Translations under genes and position numbers: made by a program
Assembly (NCBI RefSeq): GCF_902459465.1
Contig: NC_047065.1
Coordinates: forward strand, 7,509,521-7,573,520
Direction: 5' to 3'
Origin: Asterias rubens
Taxonomy: Eukaryota; Echinodermata; Asteroidea; Forcipulatida; Asteriidae
DNA: 64,000 nt
Part shown: piece after piece, positions 1 through 12,600 of the stretch
Numbering within the stretch: position 1 is the stretch's first letter
Layout of the letters: each line of letters opens with the position of its first letter
The notes under the pieces: generated by a model
The model's database searches: none
What the model was told of the DNA's origin: nothing
Seen by the model: the letters and a program-made list of their open reading frames with translations, nothing else

Positions 1-154
1 TTAATCCACCTGGTGTGGGATTTTAAATATTATTGAAAGGTTTCTTGCCAAAATCTCTTGAGGTAGGAGAAAAAAAAGTAAACTGAAATGTTTGTAATTC
101 ATCCAAAACAAAGCTGATATAAATCAAATATTAGTTCTTTCTGTAGTTTGTAGC

Positions 155-625
155 GTGTTGCGGCAGAGTGGTTTAAGCACTAAACTCAAACTCTGATGGT
201 TGATTCCTCAGGGTGTGTGTGTTCGAATCCTGTTCATGACACTTGTCTTCTTTGGCAAGACATTGACTGGACCCTTTTCATGAAATATGCTAATTACATT
301 CTCGCATGCGTACAGACCCTATTGATTGGCAAACCCCAAAGAGTTGTGCACTAAGACGCACAATTGCGTCTGCGTCACGCAACCATTAGCCGTGTTCCCT
401 CTTTTTTTGCCAACCAAAAAGTTTTATAAAGTGTTCACGCGCTATGTGCAATTGATATATTTCATGGGAAGGTTCTGTTATAGTTGCTTCTCACCCCAGG
501 AGTACATTGGTATTTGCAAGGGGTAGAGATTGATGATGTAAATGATTAGCAACCTGCGCACCAATTGGCTGCCGATGCTGCATACTCCAAAAGGAGTTGA
601 GATAATTTTGGGAAAGCTTGAATCC
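155..625 (+). mobile_element. Diverged tRNA-derived SINE
   Basis: The head reads like a class II tRNA: CGGCAGAGTGGTTTAAGCAC (A box) then GTTCGAATCC at 221-230 (B box). Body text shared with the copy at 62138-62503 includes TCATGACACTTG, CACCCCAGGAGTA, GGGTAGAGATTGATG and CTGCATACTCC...GGAGTTGAGA. The 3' microsatellite tail is not evident. Confidence 0.65.
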
Positions 626-2580
626 ACACAATTGACACAACAGAGAATTTTGCTAGTGCCCACTAAATGCCTGTTATTATTTTAGTGTAGAAACACAAAC
701 AACAACTTGTACAACATGATGAAAAAAGTCATAGGCTTTTGTTGTGTTTTATAACTCAAACATTGAATACAAATCATTAAAGGACATTAACTCTTGACTT
801 GTCTGTGCAAGTTTGGGAATTTCCCTCCTTATCCAAAATATGAAACTTAATATAAATATTTATGTAATGTATCAGTATTAAATATATTTTTGTTGTACAT
901 ATATTATGCAACATGACATAAGCATTACATACCTGTGGTGTATGGTTTTATTACAAATGTATTGATATTTAATAAATGTATGCGTCTGGTGATCGTTTCC
1001 CAACTCTATAATTTTTTTTTTTTATTTTAATTTTTTATATTTGTTATTCTTCAGACAATACAATAATTATATAACAAGCAGAGGTCATCCGAGGAAAGGC
1101 AAAAGTAAAAAAAAAAAAACTGTCATTACAAAATGTGTGCCCTCCTAGACCTTGCTCACAAAAAGATTAAAAACTCATGTTAATATACATTACGCAAATA
1201 AGAAATCTAAATTGTAAAGATTATGTTGGTTGTTGTTAACTTTAAAAGACATTTCCAAATGTTGTCTTAATATGTAAAACAGTTTTAATACATTTGTGGG
1301 ATGTTGCTTTAGGTCAAGCATTTTCTCCATTATGGTATCAAGTAAAACTTAATTATCAACATATTTTGTCAAGGATTTTCTCATCATTTGATTTGTAAAA
1401 CTATAACTCTTTCCAATAAAATATGTTCCAACTCTGATATCATTTTTATTTTAAGTTCGGTTCTTTTTCATGTACACTTTTTGCAAATGTTACATGACAA
1501 CTCTGTAAATCTGGGTTATAACTTACCGGCAATTAACGTGTAATCCTTTAAGTAGTTTTGAGACTGCCTTCTGTATTATGATTTGTCAAAACCTTATGTT
1601 AAGGATCTGCGAAAGATTCTGTCAATTTATCTCAACTATAAATGTAGTAATTCTAAAAGCCAAAATGAGTGAGAAATGTTTTTTCTTTTGATAAAAGATT
1701 CCTGAGTTGATGAGTATTCTTTCCATCTGAAACATTAAGACAAATTAAGCTTTTTGAATTTGAAAATTAAATTGGAAAATAATTCTTAATTTTGTACAAC
1801 TTCTGAACACCGAATTGTTGGAAAACTGAAGAGAAAAAAATATACTAGTGATTATAAGTTCTTTTCAATTAACCATTTATGCATTTCAAAGGAAAAAAGT
1901 TTTTCTTGACGTTAATTTTGACACAATGCTTAGTTCAGGGTCTATGTACTTTTTCCTAGCACAAAACACAATGTCCACAGATTTACATTTAACTTACACA
2001 GTTTGAAGTATATGATATAAGAAAGCTTCCCTTGAAATTATAGCTACTGAGGTGCTGTAGCTTTTGAGAAATGGGTTGCCCTTCTGGTCACTCAATGTCC
2101 CTCGTGGGAATAGACGTATACTAGTTGCCTCGTTGCCAGTCAATATGTGTATATATGAATGTGCAGCTATAATGACCCAAAACTAAAGAGAGTTTTGCTG
2201 TGATTGAACTAACAAAACAACCAAAATGTATGAAACACTGTACAGTTTGAAATTTAAGGCTAAAGTTGTTTTTGGACCAAATTTAATGTTAGTTTTAACG
2301 TACTTAGTTTCAACAATATTTTGCCATATACAAGTTATGTATTCAATAGTTTGTTATCAAAATATGTGCTTTTTGTTAAGTGTATTGTGATTTTGAGGCC
2401 AAGAATGCCCATCGATGCATACAAAAACTGGGTCATAATTTTGCTGCATGAATAATTGATAGGTCTCTGGAAAACAAGGATTTAGTTTGATGCATCGTTT
2501 GGAACAAAATAATTTTACCATTGTTTAAATTTTGAGATGTTAAATTTGCATGGGGGATACAGAATATTTATTTTGTTTTT
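626..2580. other. AT-rich stretch without recognisable genes
   Basis: Homopolymer runs near 1009-1025 and 1108-1121 and scattered AATAAA-like words are all I can see. No exon with recognisable homology or splice-site pair on either strand. Confidence 0.6.
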
Positions 2581-2798
2581 TACCCATACACCGATGTGTG
2601 TTAGCACTGTATACTTCTAGTTGGTAAGACACTGCTCTAGTATTGCAAGGGTCGTGGGTTCGAATCCCACCCAAGTAACATGCCTGCGATATTTTTTTCA
2701 CAGGACTCGGGGGGAAAGTACTAGACTACCAAGGTTGCCCGGGCAGGACTCAGGAAAGTACTGAGTATACAGTGCTAACACACATTGGTGTATGGGTA
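2581..2798 (+). mobile_element. tRNA-like repeat with 34-bp inverted termini
   Basis: TACCCATACACCGATGTGTG... at 2581-2614 is the inverse of 2765-2798 with one mismatch. Between them is a tRNA-like core with A-box text CTAGTTGGTAAGAC and B box GGGTTCGAATCCC. Related copies are at 4178-4875, 17624-18062 and 51028-51130, mostly without the left inverted end. Confidence 0.75.
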
Positions 2799-2970
2799 AA
2801 AACCAAAATTAATATTGTTTAAAATTGCCCCAAATCATTGAAGATTACATAATTGTGTCGGTTTTACCATTACATCATATACATCCAATCGTCATTTTCA
2901 TCATTAGACAAAAAATGGGGATCCTTCAGAGGGTTGTACTGTGTTCTTAGCAGTAAGGCCAAATGTTTAA

Positions 2971-3514
2971 TAAGGGAATCAATGTGTAGTGAAGAGGTTC
3001 TCAACTAGTGGTTTAATTCCAACGAGGCCTGGTTCTTGACAATTTTACCGAGACGAAGTCGAGGTAAGTTATCAAGAACCAGGCCTCGGCGGGTTTAAAC
3101 CACTAGTTTAAAACCGATTCAACACACTTTAATTCTCATTCATAAATACCTTTTCGGTCAAAAGCATCAACACTTTTTGGTCAAAAAGTAAAATAAATGC
3201 AAAAATTATAATTGTTCATTGATTTCCTTCAACACAACACCCCTCCAGCTATGAAATGGCAAGGCCCTCGGGTGAACAACTCCTTATAAGGGAATGCTGT
3301 GCGCGTTGTGCATATCACGTGATGTGGCACAACTGTTTCAGCCATTGCTTTCGACCAATAGGAATGAGAAACCGTCTTATAAGCACAGGTGCAAGCTCGC
3401 GTGTCACGCTCATGTTTTAACACTTTTTACTGGTCATAAACAAAGGTTTATACACACCCACATGACGCGCTCTCCACCAATAGGAATAGCGAAACTGTCT
3501 GAGGTATTTATGAA
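2971..3514 (+). repeat. CCAAT-box-bearing repeat, copy 1
   Basis: Begins TAAGGGAATCAATGTGTAGT, then a hairpin (GAGGCCTGGTTCTTGA versus TCAAGAACCAGGCCTC), then GACCAATAGGAATGAG and CACCAATAGGAATAGC about 120 bp apart, each followed by a CTGTCTTA/GAGGTATTTATGA word. Copies at 12701-13246, 60568-61112 (reverse) and 63635-63955 (partial). Confidence 0.8.
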
Positions 3515-3896
3515 TATAGGTTTTCTTTGTCAAATTCGGTTAATGAGCAGCCAATTTCATTTTCATGCATTCGAATTAAAGCTGTTTTGCATCTCCAGTT
3601 GTTACTGTGTTTCAAATTCAGAATTCGGCCATTCAATTGCGTTTTGAACTCTGTTCAATTTAGGGTGTCGTCATTCTTTTTCGTGACTAACACGCCTCAA
3701 GAATTTAAATGCTGCTTTGATGAATTGTTCAATTCAATGATTAATTTGTTAAATCGAATGACACAAAATTACATTTGACTAATCATAAAACGAAATCGAA
3801 TGACCCTTTTCAGTAGCATTCAATTTAGCGTGAAATAGAATAGCTTGGTGGTTAAATTGGCTGCTCATTTGCCGAAACTGACCGAGAAAACCTATA
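3515..3896. mobile_element. Foldback element with about 42-bp inverted termini
   Basis: TATAGGTTTTCTTTGTCAAA...GAGCAGCCAATTT on the left is mirrored by AAATTGGCTGCTCATTTGCC...GAGAAAACCTATA on the right. It abuts the end of the CCAAT-box repeat. Small ORFs inside are translations of the element, not genes. Confidence 0.75.
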
Positions 3897-4177
3897 CTAG
3901 TTTACATTAATTAGGAGAAGATTTTACATTTATTAATCTCAATTTATCTCATCTTATCACTGTTATTAATTTTATGTTGGTAATTAAATATATAAATAAA
4001 TGTATTTTTTAGTTTGTTTATTTTGATCTAATGTGGTGCTGGAAATTATATTTTATCTGAAAGTGATAAATGTCTAAACTATATATTTGACAAATAAAAC
4101 ACATCTTTGTCAAACATGGCTAGAGTTAAAAAGTTTTCTTCTGAATTTGTTAAGCTTCATAACTATAGAGATGGAAG

Positions 4178-4875
4178 ATGCTGATTTTATACCAGTAATA
4201 TGCCTGTGATATTTTTTTACAGGACTCGGGAAAGTACTGAGTATACAGTGCTAACACACATTGTGTATGGGTAAAAAACCAAAATTAATATTCTTTATCC
4301 CCGATGCAAATTTAACATCTATTATATCGTTGCGATACCCGCTGCCAAAACATAGGATTCGAACTGCCTCTAGCTACCGGGCAATCTCGATAGTCTAGTT
4401 GGTAAGACACTGCTCTGGAATTGCAAGGGTCGTGGGTTCGAATCCCACCCGAGTAATATGCCTGTGATATTTTTTTACAGGACTCGGGAAAGTACTGAGT
4501 ATACAGTGCTAACACACATCGGTGTATGGGTAAAAACCAAAATAAATATTCTTTATTCCCGATGCAAATTTAACATCTATTATATATCGTTGCGGTTTTA
4601 ACATCTATTATATATCGTTGCGGTACCCGCTGCCAAAACATAAGATTCGAACTGCCTCTAGCTACCGGGCAATCTTGGTAGTCTAGTTGGTATGACACTG
4701 CTCTAGAATTGCAAGAGTCGTGGGTTCGAATCCCACCCGAGAGTAATCTGTGATTTTTTTTTCACAGGACTCAGGGAAAGTACTGAGTATACAGTGCTAC
4801 AAACATCGGTGCATGGGTATTAACCAAAATTAATATTCTTTATCCCCGATGCAAATTTAACATCTATTAGATAGT
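4178..4875 (+). mobile_element. Tandem cluster of tRNA-like repeat copies
   Basis: One truncated and two fuller copies of the repeat at 2581, each with ATTGCAAGGGTCGTGGGTTC, a CCTGTGATATTTTTTTACAG or similar linker, AAAGTACTGAGTATACAGTG and the tail AATATTCTTTATCCCCGATG. Period is near 290-300 bp; TTTAACATCTATTATATATC is duplicated at 4568-4611. Confidence 0.75.
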
Positions 4876-5229
4876 TCTATACCGTTGAGAAGCCGAGGTA
4901 GTTATCCTGGGTCACAGCAGTTCAATTGGGTTATATATATTTTTTTTTATGACTAAATGTACCATCATCAATATTCGTATTGTGCTGGTAGCTGTGTGTA
5001 GTGTGAACTTCCTTTTTTTTTTTTGCTGTCTCATTTATAAAGCAGAAATGCAGGTCAAGCCCCTTGTCTTCATTAAAAAGTGTCCTGGATTCTCTAATAG
5101 TGGGAATTTTTACAGATAGTATTCATTCAGAGCAGATAATTATTTTTCGCTGAAGTGAAGGGTAGAATTAATGACGCCAACCGGACAACATAATTATAAA
5201 CAACCTCATTAAACAGAGTAAAAGAGCAG

Positions 5230-5396
5230 CCGTTGATTTCACCAAACTCTTCCTAACTTACAATTAATCTTAGGACTTAGGACGGGTTCAGTTCCATATC
5301 TAAATACATAGGACGCATTGAACCCTTCCTAAGTTAGGACGGGTTACTCGTCCAAACTCGAGTTAGGATTAATCCTAGCGTTTCGTGAAATCGGCA
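5230..5396. mobile_element. Palindromic MITE (GATTTCAC...GTGAAATC)
   Basis: The ends TTGATTTCAC and GTGAAATCGG are inverted, and the interior is built of CCTAAGTTAGGAC-type palindromes. A relative lies at 55815-55963. Confidence 0.65.
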
Positions 5397-5913
5397 GCAA
5401 GGTATTATCTTTTTAGAGATTCCATAATAAGCCATTGGGTTTTTTTTCTTAGAAAAGACCCAACAATGCAAACAAACTCAAGGATTTGTAAGAAAAACAG
5501 GGATTTTTATATTTCGCTCTAGTCATTTTTCTTTCAAAACTTGTTTAAAAATGTACACATCAGTTTCCCTTGTGGTTCATTAGTTAAAATAATATTTGTA
5601 TTAAAGCCATTATACACTTTCAGTACAGAAAAGAAAGAAAACAAGTTCACAGATTTACAAATAATTTACAGGGTTTACAGAAGGTAATGGTGAAAGACTT
5701 CTCTTGAAATATTGTTCCATGAAATGCTTTACTTTTTGAGAAAAACATTAAAACAATATCAATTCTCGATAGCGAGAGTTTATTGTAAACACATGTCATT
5801 GGTTGTAATATTGTAAACCTGGGTATGATCCCTGGCAGTTTAGAGCAGTTACAGGTTGACTGACTGGCACTTAGAGCAAAGATGTTTACTAATAGGGAGG
5901 CTGCCAACACTAT

Positions 5914-6235
5914 AGGGCTAGATAGCTCAGTTGGTAGAGTGCCAGCACATTATTAAAGACAGTGGACACTATTGGTAATTACTCAAAATAATTATTAGCA
6001 TAAAACTTTACTTAGTAACGATAAATGGGGGGCTGTTGATAGTATAAAACATTGTGAGAAACGGCTCTCTCTGAAGTAACGTAGTTTTCGAGAAAGAAGT
6101 AATTTTCCACGATTTTGATTTCGAAACTGGTATTTGACAACTACCAATAGTGTCCATGTCTTTAATCCGGAGGTAGCAGGTTAAAATTCTGCTCTAGCAA
6201 TTTTTTTCTTTTTTCAATCAATTTTTCTTCTTCTT
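5914..6235 (+). mobile_element. tRNA-derived SINE split by a TTAA MITE
   Basis: GGGCTAGATAGCTCAGTTGG (A box, tRNA start) runs to GCCAGCACATTA. After the MITE it resumes at TCCGGAGGTAGCAGGTTAAA (degenerate B box) and TTCTGCTCTAGC, whose TCTAGC pairs with the GCTAGA start like an acceptor stem. A T-rich tail follows to about 6235. Confidence 0.75.
5953..6165 (+). mobile_element. TTAA-flanked MITE, internally deleted copy
   Basis: TTAAAGACAGTGGACACTAT...ATAGTGTCCATGTCTTTAA, about 210 bp; lacks the distal half of the roughly 385-bp element. It sits in the anticodon-arm region of the SINE. Confidence 0.85.
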
Positions 6236-6359
6236 TTTTTCAATCTTTTTGATGAGTCCATATGTTTATTTTTGTGGAAAAGACCAACAACACAGGAACA
6301 ATAAGGGAGTTTTATGTCTTGCATGTTAATGTCTGAATGAAAAGCGATCATTGGGAGAT

Positions 6360-6416
6360 TACCTTGAACACCCAGCAGGGTGGATACGTGCGCATTACAA
6401 GTCTTATTATTATTAA

Positions 6417-6452
<36 letters not shown>

Positions 6453-6475
6453 CATTATTATTATTACCAGCTTGC
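6360..6475 (+). mobile_element. SINE fragment with (ATT)n microsatellite tail
   Basis: TTGAACACCCAGCAGGGTGG...GCGCATTACAAGTC followed by about 60 bp of ATT repeats. The same text recurs at 63474-63532 and, reversed, at 36004-36042. The poly-Ile/Leu/Asn reading frames here are repeat translations. Confidence 0.7.
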
Positions 6476-6876
6476 AAGAGAAGACAAGGAATATTGGACA
6501 AACTGAAACTCATTGCCATCAATTTGGTTAAATCTTCTCTATTTAATAAAGAAAGCACCAACGAAGTCATTTCATGTTTTTAAACAAAGTTTACATCATT
6601 TATCAGTCCAGTTCATGCACATTGTAATAATATTTTACAAGAAAGAAATGGTCGCAATACCCAAAGGTATAATTCCACACCAAAATTTGACTGGCTCACA
6701 ATTATCCAACAACGATGTATTTAGTGTCTATTTATAACTCTTTTACACACAATTTCAGCTGGGGTCAAAAGTTTTTCTGTTTATGATAGGTTTGCCTTAT
6801 TTACTGTTCATGCCATATCAAGATTTCACCTAGCACCAAAACAAATTTGTGCAGAAAAAATAACAATCAACAACAT

Positions 6877-7264
6877 TTAAAGGCAGTGGACACTATTCGT
6901 AATTACTCACAAAATAATTATAATCATAAAACCTTTCTTGATTACGAGTAATGGGGAGAGGTTGATAGAATAAAACATTGTGAGAAACGGCTCCCTCTGA
7001 AGTGCCATAGTTTTCGAGAAAGAAGTAATTTTCCACGAATTTGATTTCGAGACCTCAGGTTTAGAACTTGAAGTCTCGAAATCAACCATCTAAACGCACA
7101 CAGCTTCGTGTGACAAGGGTGTTTTTTCATTCATTATTATCTTGCAACTTCGACGACCGATTGGGCTCAAATTTTCACAGGTTTGTTATTTAATGCATAT
7201 GTTGAGATACACCAAGTGAGAAGACTGGTCTTTGACAATTACCAATAGTGTCCACTGTCTTTAA
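6877..7264 (+). mobile_element. TTAA-flanked MITE, full-length copy
   Basis: Both ends carry TTAA plus an inverted terminus AGGCAGTGGACACTATT/AATAGTGTCCACTGTCT. An internal hairpin (GATTTCGAGACCTCA ... GAGGTCTCGAAATC or close variants) marks the family. Confidence 0.9.
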
Positions 7265-7410
7265 AGGCTCATTTCAAAGCTAACCCCTGCACATACATGT
7301 ACCGCGCTGTTATGTAGCTTGAACCAAGGGTTGGACTGGTATGGTATGGTCTTCTTTAGCACAAAGTCATGCTTGGATTAATCATGATATAACGATGTCA
7401 AGCTGTTGAT

Positions 7411-7792
7411 TAGAAAAACTGGACACTATTGGTAATTGTCAAAGACCAGTCTTCTCACTTGTATCTCAACCATTGCATAAAATAACAAATCTGTGGAAAT
7501 TTGAGCTCAATTGCTCATCAAAGTTGCGAGATAATAATGAAAGAAATAAACACACTTGTCACACGAAGTTGTGTGCTTTCAGACGCTTGATTTCAAGACC
7601 TCGAAATCTAATTTTGAGGTCTCGTAATCAAATTCATAGAAAAGTACTTCTTCCTCAAAAACTCATTACTTCAGAGGGAGCCGTTTCTCACAATGTTTTC
7701 TACTATCAACAGCTCTCCATTGCTCGTTACCAAGTAACATTTTATGCTAATAATTATTTTGAGGAATTACCAATAGTGTCCACTGCCTTTAA
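7411..7792 (-). mobile_element. TTAA-family MITE, reverse copy
   Basis: Reverse orientation of the 6877 copy; the left end is decayed (AAAAACTGGACACTATTGG) and the right end is CCACTGCCTTTAA. Confidence 0.85.
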
Positions 7793-8440
7793 CATAGAAA
7801 GTTGCAAAAATGGCAGCTGAATGTGAAAGAAATGGCTGTATCCGAATTGGTTGGCTACAGCTTATGGCTACAGCTGTAACTAAGGGTATCTTGCACTTCA
7901 ACGAATGATGAAAACAACATCCAAAATCTGACAAGACTATCATTGTAACTTCAAATTCAATAAACATTTATTCACTTGTTATACTATTTAGTGAACTTGG
8001 CAAATGTATTCATTAACTTTTTTAATGAAGCACTGTTGGTAATTTGGCATCCATAGGCAAACTACTGCTGATAAACTTGTGCATCACCCAATTTACAGAA
8101 ACGGTTCTTTTTCCAAATTTCCTCATGCAAAGTTCATAATGCATTCTTCTCTTCTAGTTTGTATTTAACTCAAACATTTCAATTATTATATGCCGCAGAT
8201 TGCTCACGGACAAACAACAAACTAAAAAGAGGATACAAACTCAAATTTAATCAGGAGTATTTATATACAACTATTTCATCCATCTGTATTTACAAAATGC
8301 AGCTTTTAGACTCATGCAACCTGCAGTTGGTATCAATCCACAGTAATCTCTTACCGAGACACAAGATGGTTATTTTTTTAGCATTTCAGTCTTCTCGCTG
8401 ACGTCACATGTCTATAGCAATGTGTGAGGTTTGCCATGCT
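7793..8440. other. Gene-free stretch with a MITE remnant
   Basis: GGCTGTATCCGAATTGGTTG...GCTACAGCTGTAAC near 7833-7882 resembles the element at 19957-20069. Nothing else recognisable. Confidence 0.4.
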
Positions 8441-8779
8441 TTAAAGGGAAGATACACTTTTGGTAATTGTCAAAGACCAGTCTTCTCACTTGATGTATCC
8501 CATCATGAGCATAAAATAACAAGCCTGTGGAAATTTGGGCTCATTCGGTCATCAAAGTTGTGAGAAAATGATGAACGAAAAAACACCCTCGTTGGACCAA
8601 TTTGTGTTCTTTCAGATAGTAGTGAGAAATTACCTCTTTCTCAAAAACTGCGTTACTTCAGAGGGAGTCGTTTCCCACAATGTTTTATACTATCAACAGC
8701 TCTCCAATGTTGTTACCAAGTCCGTTTTTAAGTTAATATTTGATTTGAGTAATTACCAAACGTGTCCCTTCCCTCTAAG
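8441..8779 (-). mobile_element. TTAA-family MITE, diverged reverse copy
   Basis: TTAAAGGGAAGATACACTTTTGG at the left and GTGTCCCTTCCCTCTAA at the right: both termini mutated, the middle clearly homologous. Confidence 0.75.
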
Positions 8780-9650
8780 TGTTATGTAAACTCTTTCAAT
8801 TTCATGCAATCTTATTTTCAGCATCACTTCAGCCATTATCACTAGTTATGTCCACTCTTTAGCTCCTTGTGAAAAGAAAACTCCAGTTCTTTCGGGATTG
8901 CATACTCTTTCAACTCTCTATATTTCAGGAAAGATCACTTAATAACTGTTCTTATGTAATCACAGATATTTATCATGCCTTATTAGAGAAATGACAAAAT
9001 AATGTTGCATGGCTAGGCTTGGATATTAAACAGCACCCTTTTTTATCTTTTTCCTATCCCATAATTCGCCTGCTACATCATCCCATGATCCATTACCCAT
9101 GTGGATAGTGCATACGACTCAAGCCCCCTCATCCCAGACCCTAGAGGGCTTCACAATTCCGATCGACAGAAGGTACAATACAACCTCCCCACCCAACCTT
9201 AATTCCACTGGCTCAACTCCAGATTGTATCCATTAAGGAGCAATCCAAAATGGTCAACATTTTCACAGTCATAGAAAGAGTACGACAAATGGGGGGTGGG
9301 GTTGGGGTTACCTGCCTTAATTTAGTACTTATCAATTTTATGTTCATTAGTATCGATAAGCGTTAACATTTTAACACTTGTTACGTAGCAAGGCAGGCCT
9401 CCCAACCCGACAGTTTGATCAATTTAAAAGCTGGTAGTAAAGTTTTTCAGTGAACTTCCGAAACGAATTTTTGTTTTTCTCTGTTGATTCTACTGTAGAA
9501 ATATCAACACCTTTCAAAGTCGCATGCGGCCTCAGACCCTATGACTGTAAAATAAGTACTCCCTGTACTAGAACTCTCTCTTCGACCTAATATTGACAAA
9601 TTTAGATGACCACTGATCAATTAAAATGTCCTCCATAACTCCTTAATTCA
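8780..9650. other. Gene-free stretch downstream of TMEM143
   Basis: Part of it may be TMEM143 3' UTR. I see no clear poly(A) signal on the minus strand close to the stop codon and no repeat that I can assign. Confidence 0.4.
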
Positions 9651-12600
9651 TCACAGCCATCCTCTTTTACTATTCCTCCTCTCTTCCTTCTTATAATCGT
9701 CTTCGTTCTCGAACATCTCCCTGTCGTACCCCTCCTCCAGGTCTAGCTCCGCCTCTCTAGAGACGATGGACACCGGTTGGCGTGGGAGACAGCGCAGTAC
9801 GGCGTCGATGCTTAACACCCTCAGGTTGTCCTCCCCGTCTCGTTGTAGGACTCCGAATGACTCAAGCAGTCTGGCTCCGGCTGTGATGTCAAACTCCACA
9901 TTTGCTTTGCTACGTTCGTACACCCAGCCTTCAATCTTACGCTCTAAGAGAGAGGCTGGAATACCGCCTGGATCATGGAAACGGAAGTAATAAACTGATT
10001 AGTACAGTGTATCAAACATAAACTAGAATTATATGCCAAATTATTCTTTGCTACTTAAAAAGCAGTGCCGGTCGATGTAGTTCACCGGACCCACGCTCTG
10101 TTATTGTCGGCAGTAGAGTGTAAGTTTGATACCCGATCTTGACACATTAGCAAGGCACTAAAATTGATTTGTTAAAAGTTTGGAAGATGTACATTCTGCT
10201 CTACCAGCCAGGCTCCTAGCAGAGGATACACACTCACTGTGCTGAGGGAAACCCTGTTCCTACCCCAGGAGCAGGTGGCAGGTGCTCTTGGTGTCAGTTG
10301 ATTTGGGTCGATAGCCCAAATGATGTTAGGCAATCTCTCATAAAAAAAAAACCCAAAAACTATTAGACGAGACTTGTGAATTCCGCTTAATGCCATTGGA
10401 CACTTTCGGTAAACAGTATTGTCCAACGGCCCACACCTCGTGTATCTCAACTCAGGGTCCTAACAACTTATAAAATAACAAACCTGTGAAAGTTTCAATA
10501 TGGTTTTATTCAACTAATAAGAGATGGTTTAAGGAGTGATTTAAGGCCCAGTGACCAGGGGTAAAAGCTCTATATAAAAACGTGTTATTATTATTATTAT
10601 TATACGATACGAATGAGATAACACCAGTTGCTGCCTAAAATGTAGTTTAAAAATAAATTTGTATAGGCCTATGGGTTCAATGTAAGGTCTTTTGAAATGC
10701 ATAAAACATCCATGATCATGACAGAGAAAAGGCTTGCCAAAGTGTTTCTGAAAACTAGATTGACTGCCTAATTTTGCATTGTGAGCTGCTTTTACATGTG
10801 TAAGTGTAGTTTGCAAGTGATGCACATTTCAAATAGTTTATTAGGAACACCCACAATTATAATAGGATAGATATAGCCCTGGCGGCCTTACACTTTCGTA
10901 TTGTACTACAGTGACGTCCTGGATATCAGGGTGCATTTCTGGGGCGGACAATTTTCAAAGCTTCATAACTCAAATCTTACCTGCAAGAAAGCACTAATTT
11001 CAACAGATTCACATTACATGGCAGCATATATTTTTCTGCGGTGGGTTTTGATCGTCAACTATTCTTCACAAATTTGTCATTTTCATGAAATAATGCAGCT
11101 AAAGAATTCCCACTTTTGTTTGTACTCTCACAGTCTACCGTGTGTACGCAAGACGCGCAAATCTTGCATTGCGTTTCCGTGTTAACGCTGTGAGTCAAGA
11201 CACGGTGACCACGGCTTGTTGCAGGCAACATTTGAGTTATGAAGCTTTGAAAATTTTCCGCCCCAGAAACGGGCCTTAATAGATGGGACTCTGTATCTGT
11301 GTACAGAGGACGAGTCCTATATAGGGCTAGGATAGATATAGAAATACTGAAATATGCTACAGCTTTGCGATACCTTGTGAGATGGGTGGAGTACTTCCTT
11401 CAGACCCTTCAGTAATTGAAGATGTTGTAGGAGGTGCTCTCTCCGCAAGAAGAAAAGCATAAGTAAGTAACGCCTCCTTGAATGTCTCCTCCTGAGCTCT
11501 GTCAACCAAGAGGGTCAGCAAACCCCGATTATTGGCAACATTCTTGTAGTACAGTGTCCGTGATAACTGCATCATGTAGCGTGTGCGTCGATTCTTGTAT
11601 TTGTTCCAGGCGCTGAGTGCTATCAGTCCCGTTACCGATGCTGTGACTAGTGTCCAGTCGAGATTGATGTCCGCAAGGAAGGTTACCCCCTTAACGAGGA
11701 GACTTATTGACCCGATGGTGATGAAAGTTGCCAAGACGCCTTGATCCCACCTCGTCATCTGAATCTTGCCATCTGGTAAGAGCTGCTCGAGGGCCCCTGT
11801 TGGGATCTCTTTGAACATCTTTAAGATGAGTTTCTTATCTCCTTTGGGACGCACTGCTAGGACAACCCTCCTGTAATACTCCATAGGGGCTGGAGGTTGT
11901 TGTCTGGTTGCACGGTAGAAGAAGGAGGAGGTAAGACGCTTGTAGAAGGGAACTTTCTCCTTGGGTAGCTCCTTGCCTAGAGCCCAGAATCTTAAGATAT
12001 CATACTTCTTTGGATTCACCGCCACCTACAAAATTAAAAATAGCTTAATTTATGGATGTGTGTTACATGTCAACGATGGAAAATATTTTAAAACTTGTAA
12101 TTGGTGATTTGAAGAAACCCCGCCCCTCCAAAAAAAATTTAAAAATAAGGGTGAGCGGATCAGCAAAATTATTGATTATGAGGCCATTATTGCTGAAGTG
12201 AAAGTTTCAGGTAGGCATAATACCAGGTATCCAAACTGTTGATATTATGGGGCCAGTTGAGTGGCCTTTGACTGTGCTCCTTCTCTGTGACATTTGATGG
12301 TCCTTATCAATGGGTGCGTTCGTTTAATAGCTTCCCTGGGTCGACCCCGGTCTGCCCTGGTACGTTCGAATAGCTTGACGGGGCTCACCCGGGTCAGCCT
12401 TCAGTGCCCTGCTTGTGGAGTGGGTCACTTGGGGGTGACCTGAGGTGCATGCCGTCACCACAAGAGGGCGAGTGTGATCGTTCGATTAGCTTTTCTCAGG
12501 GGCTCACCCGAGTGAGCACTGCGGGGTCAACCCAGGGAAGCTTACCGAATGCACCCTATAGCTGTGTTTCAGATCAATGCACAGAGGACAATATTTTTAA

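Noticed and set aside
4380..4460. tRNA gene at the GGGTTCGAATCCC motif
   Set aside because: The same core recurs several times with a shared linker and tail, so it is a SINE-like repeat.
5914..6235. Functional tRNA gene
   Set aside because: The A box is good but the B box is degenerate, and the anticodon arm is split by a MITE; it has a SINE-like T-rich tail.
6214..6583. Poly-Asn, poly-Ile and poly-Leu open frames
   Set aside because: Translations of an ATT microsatellite at a SINE tail.
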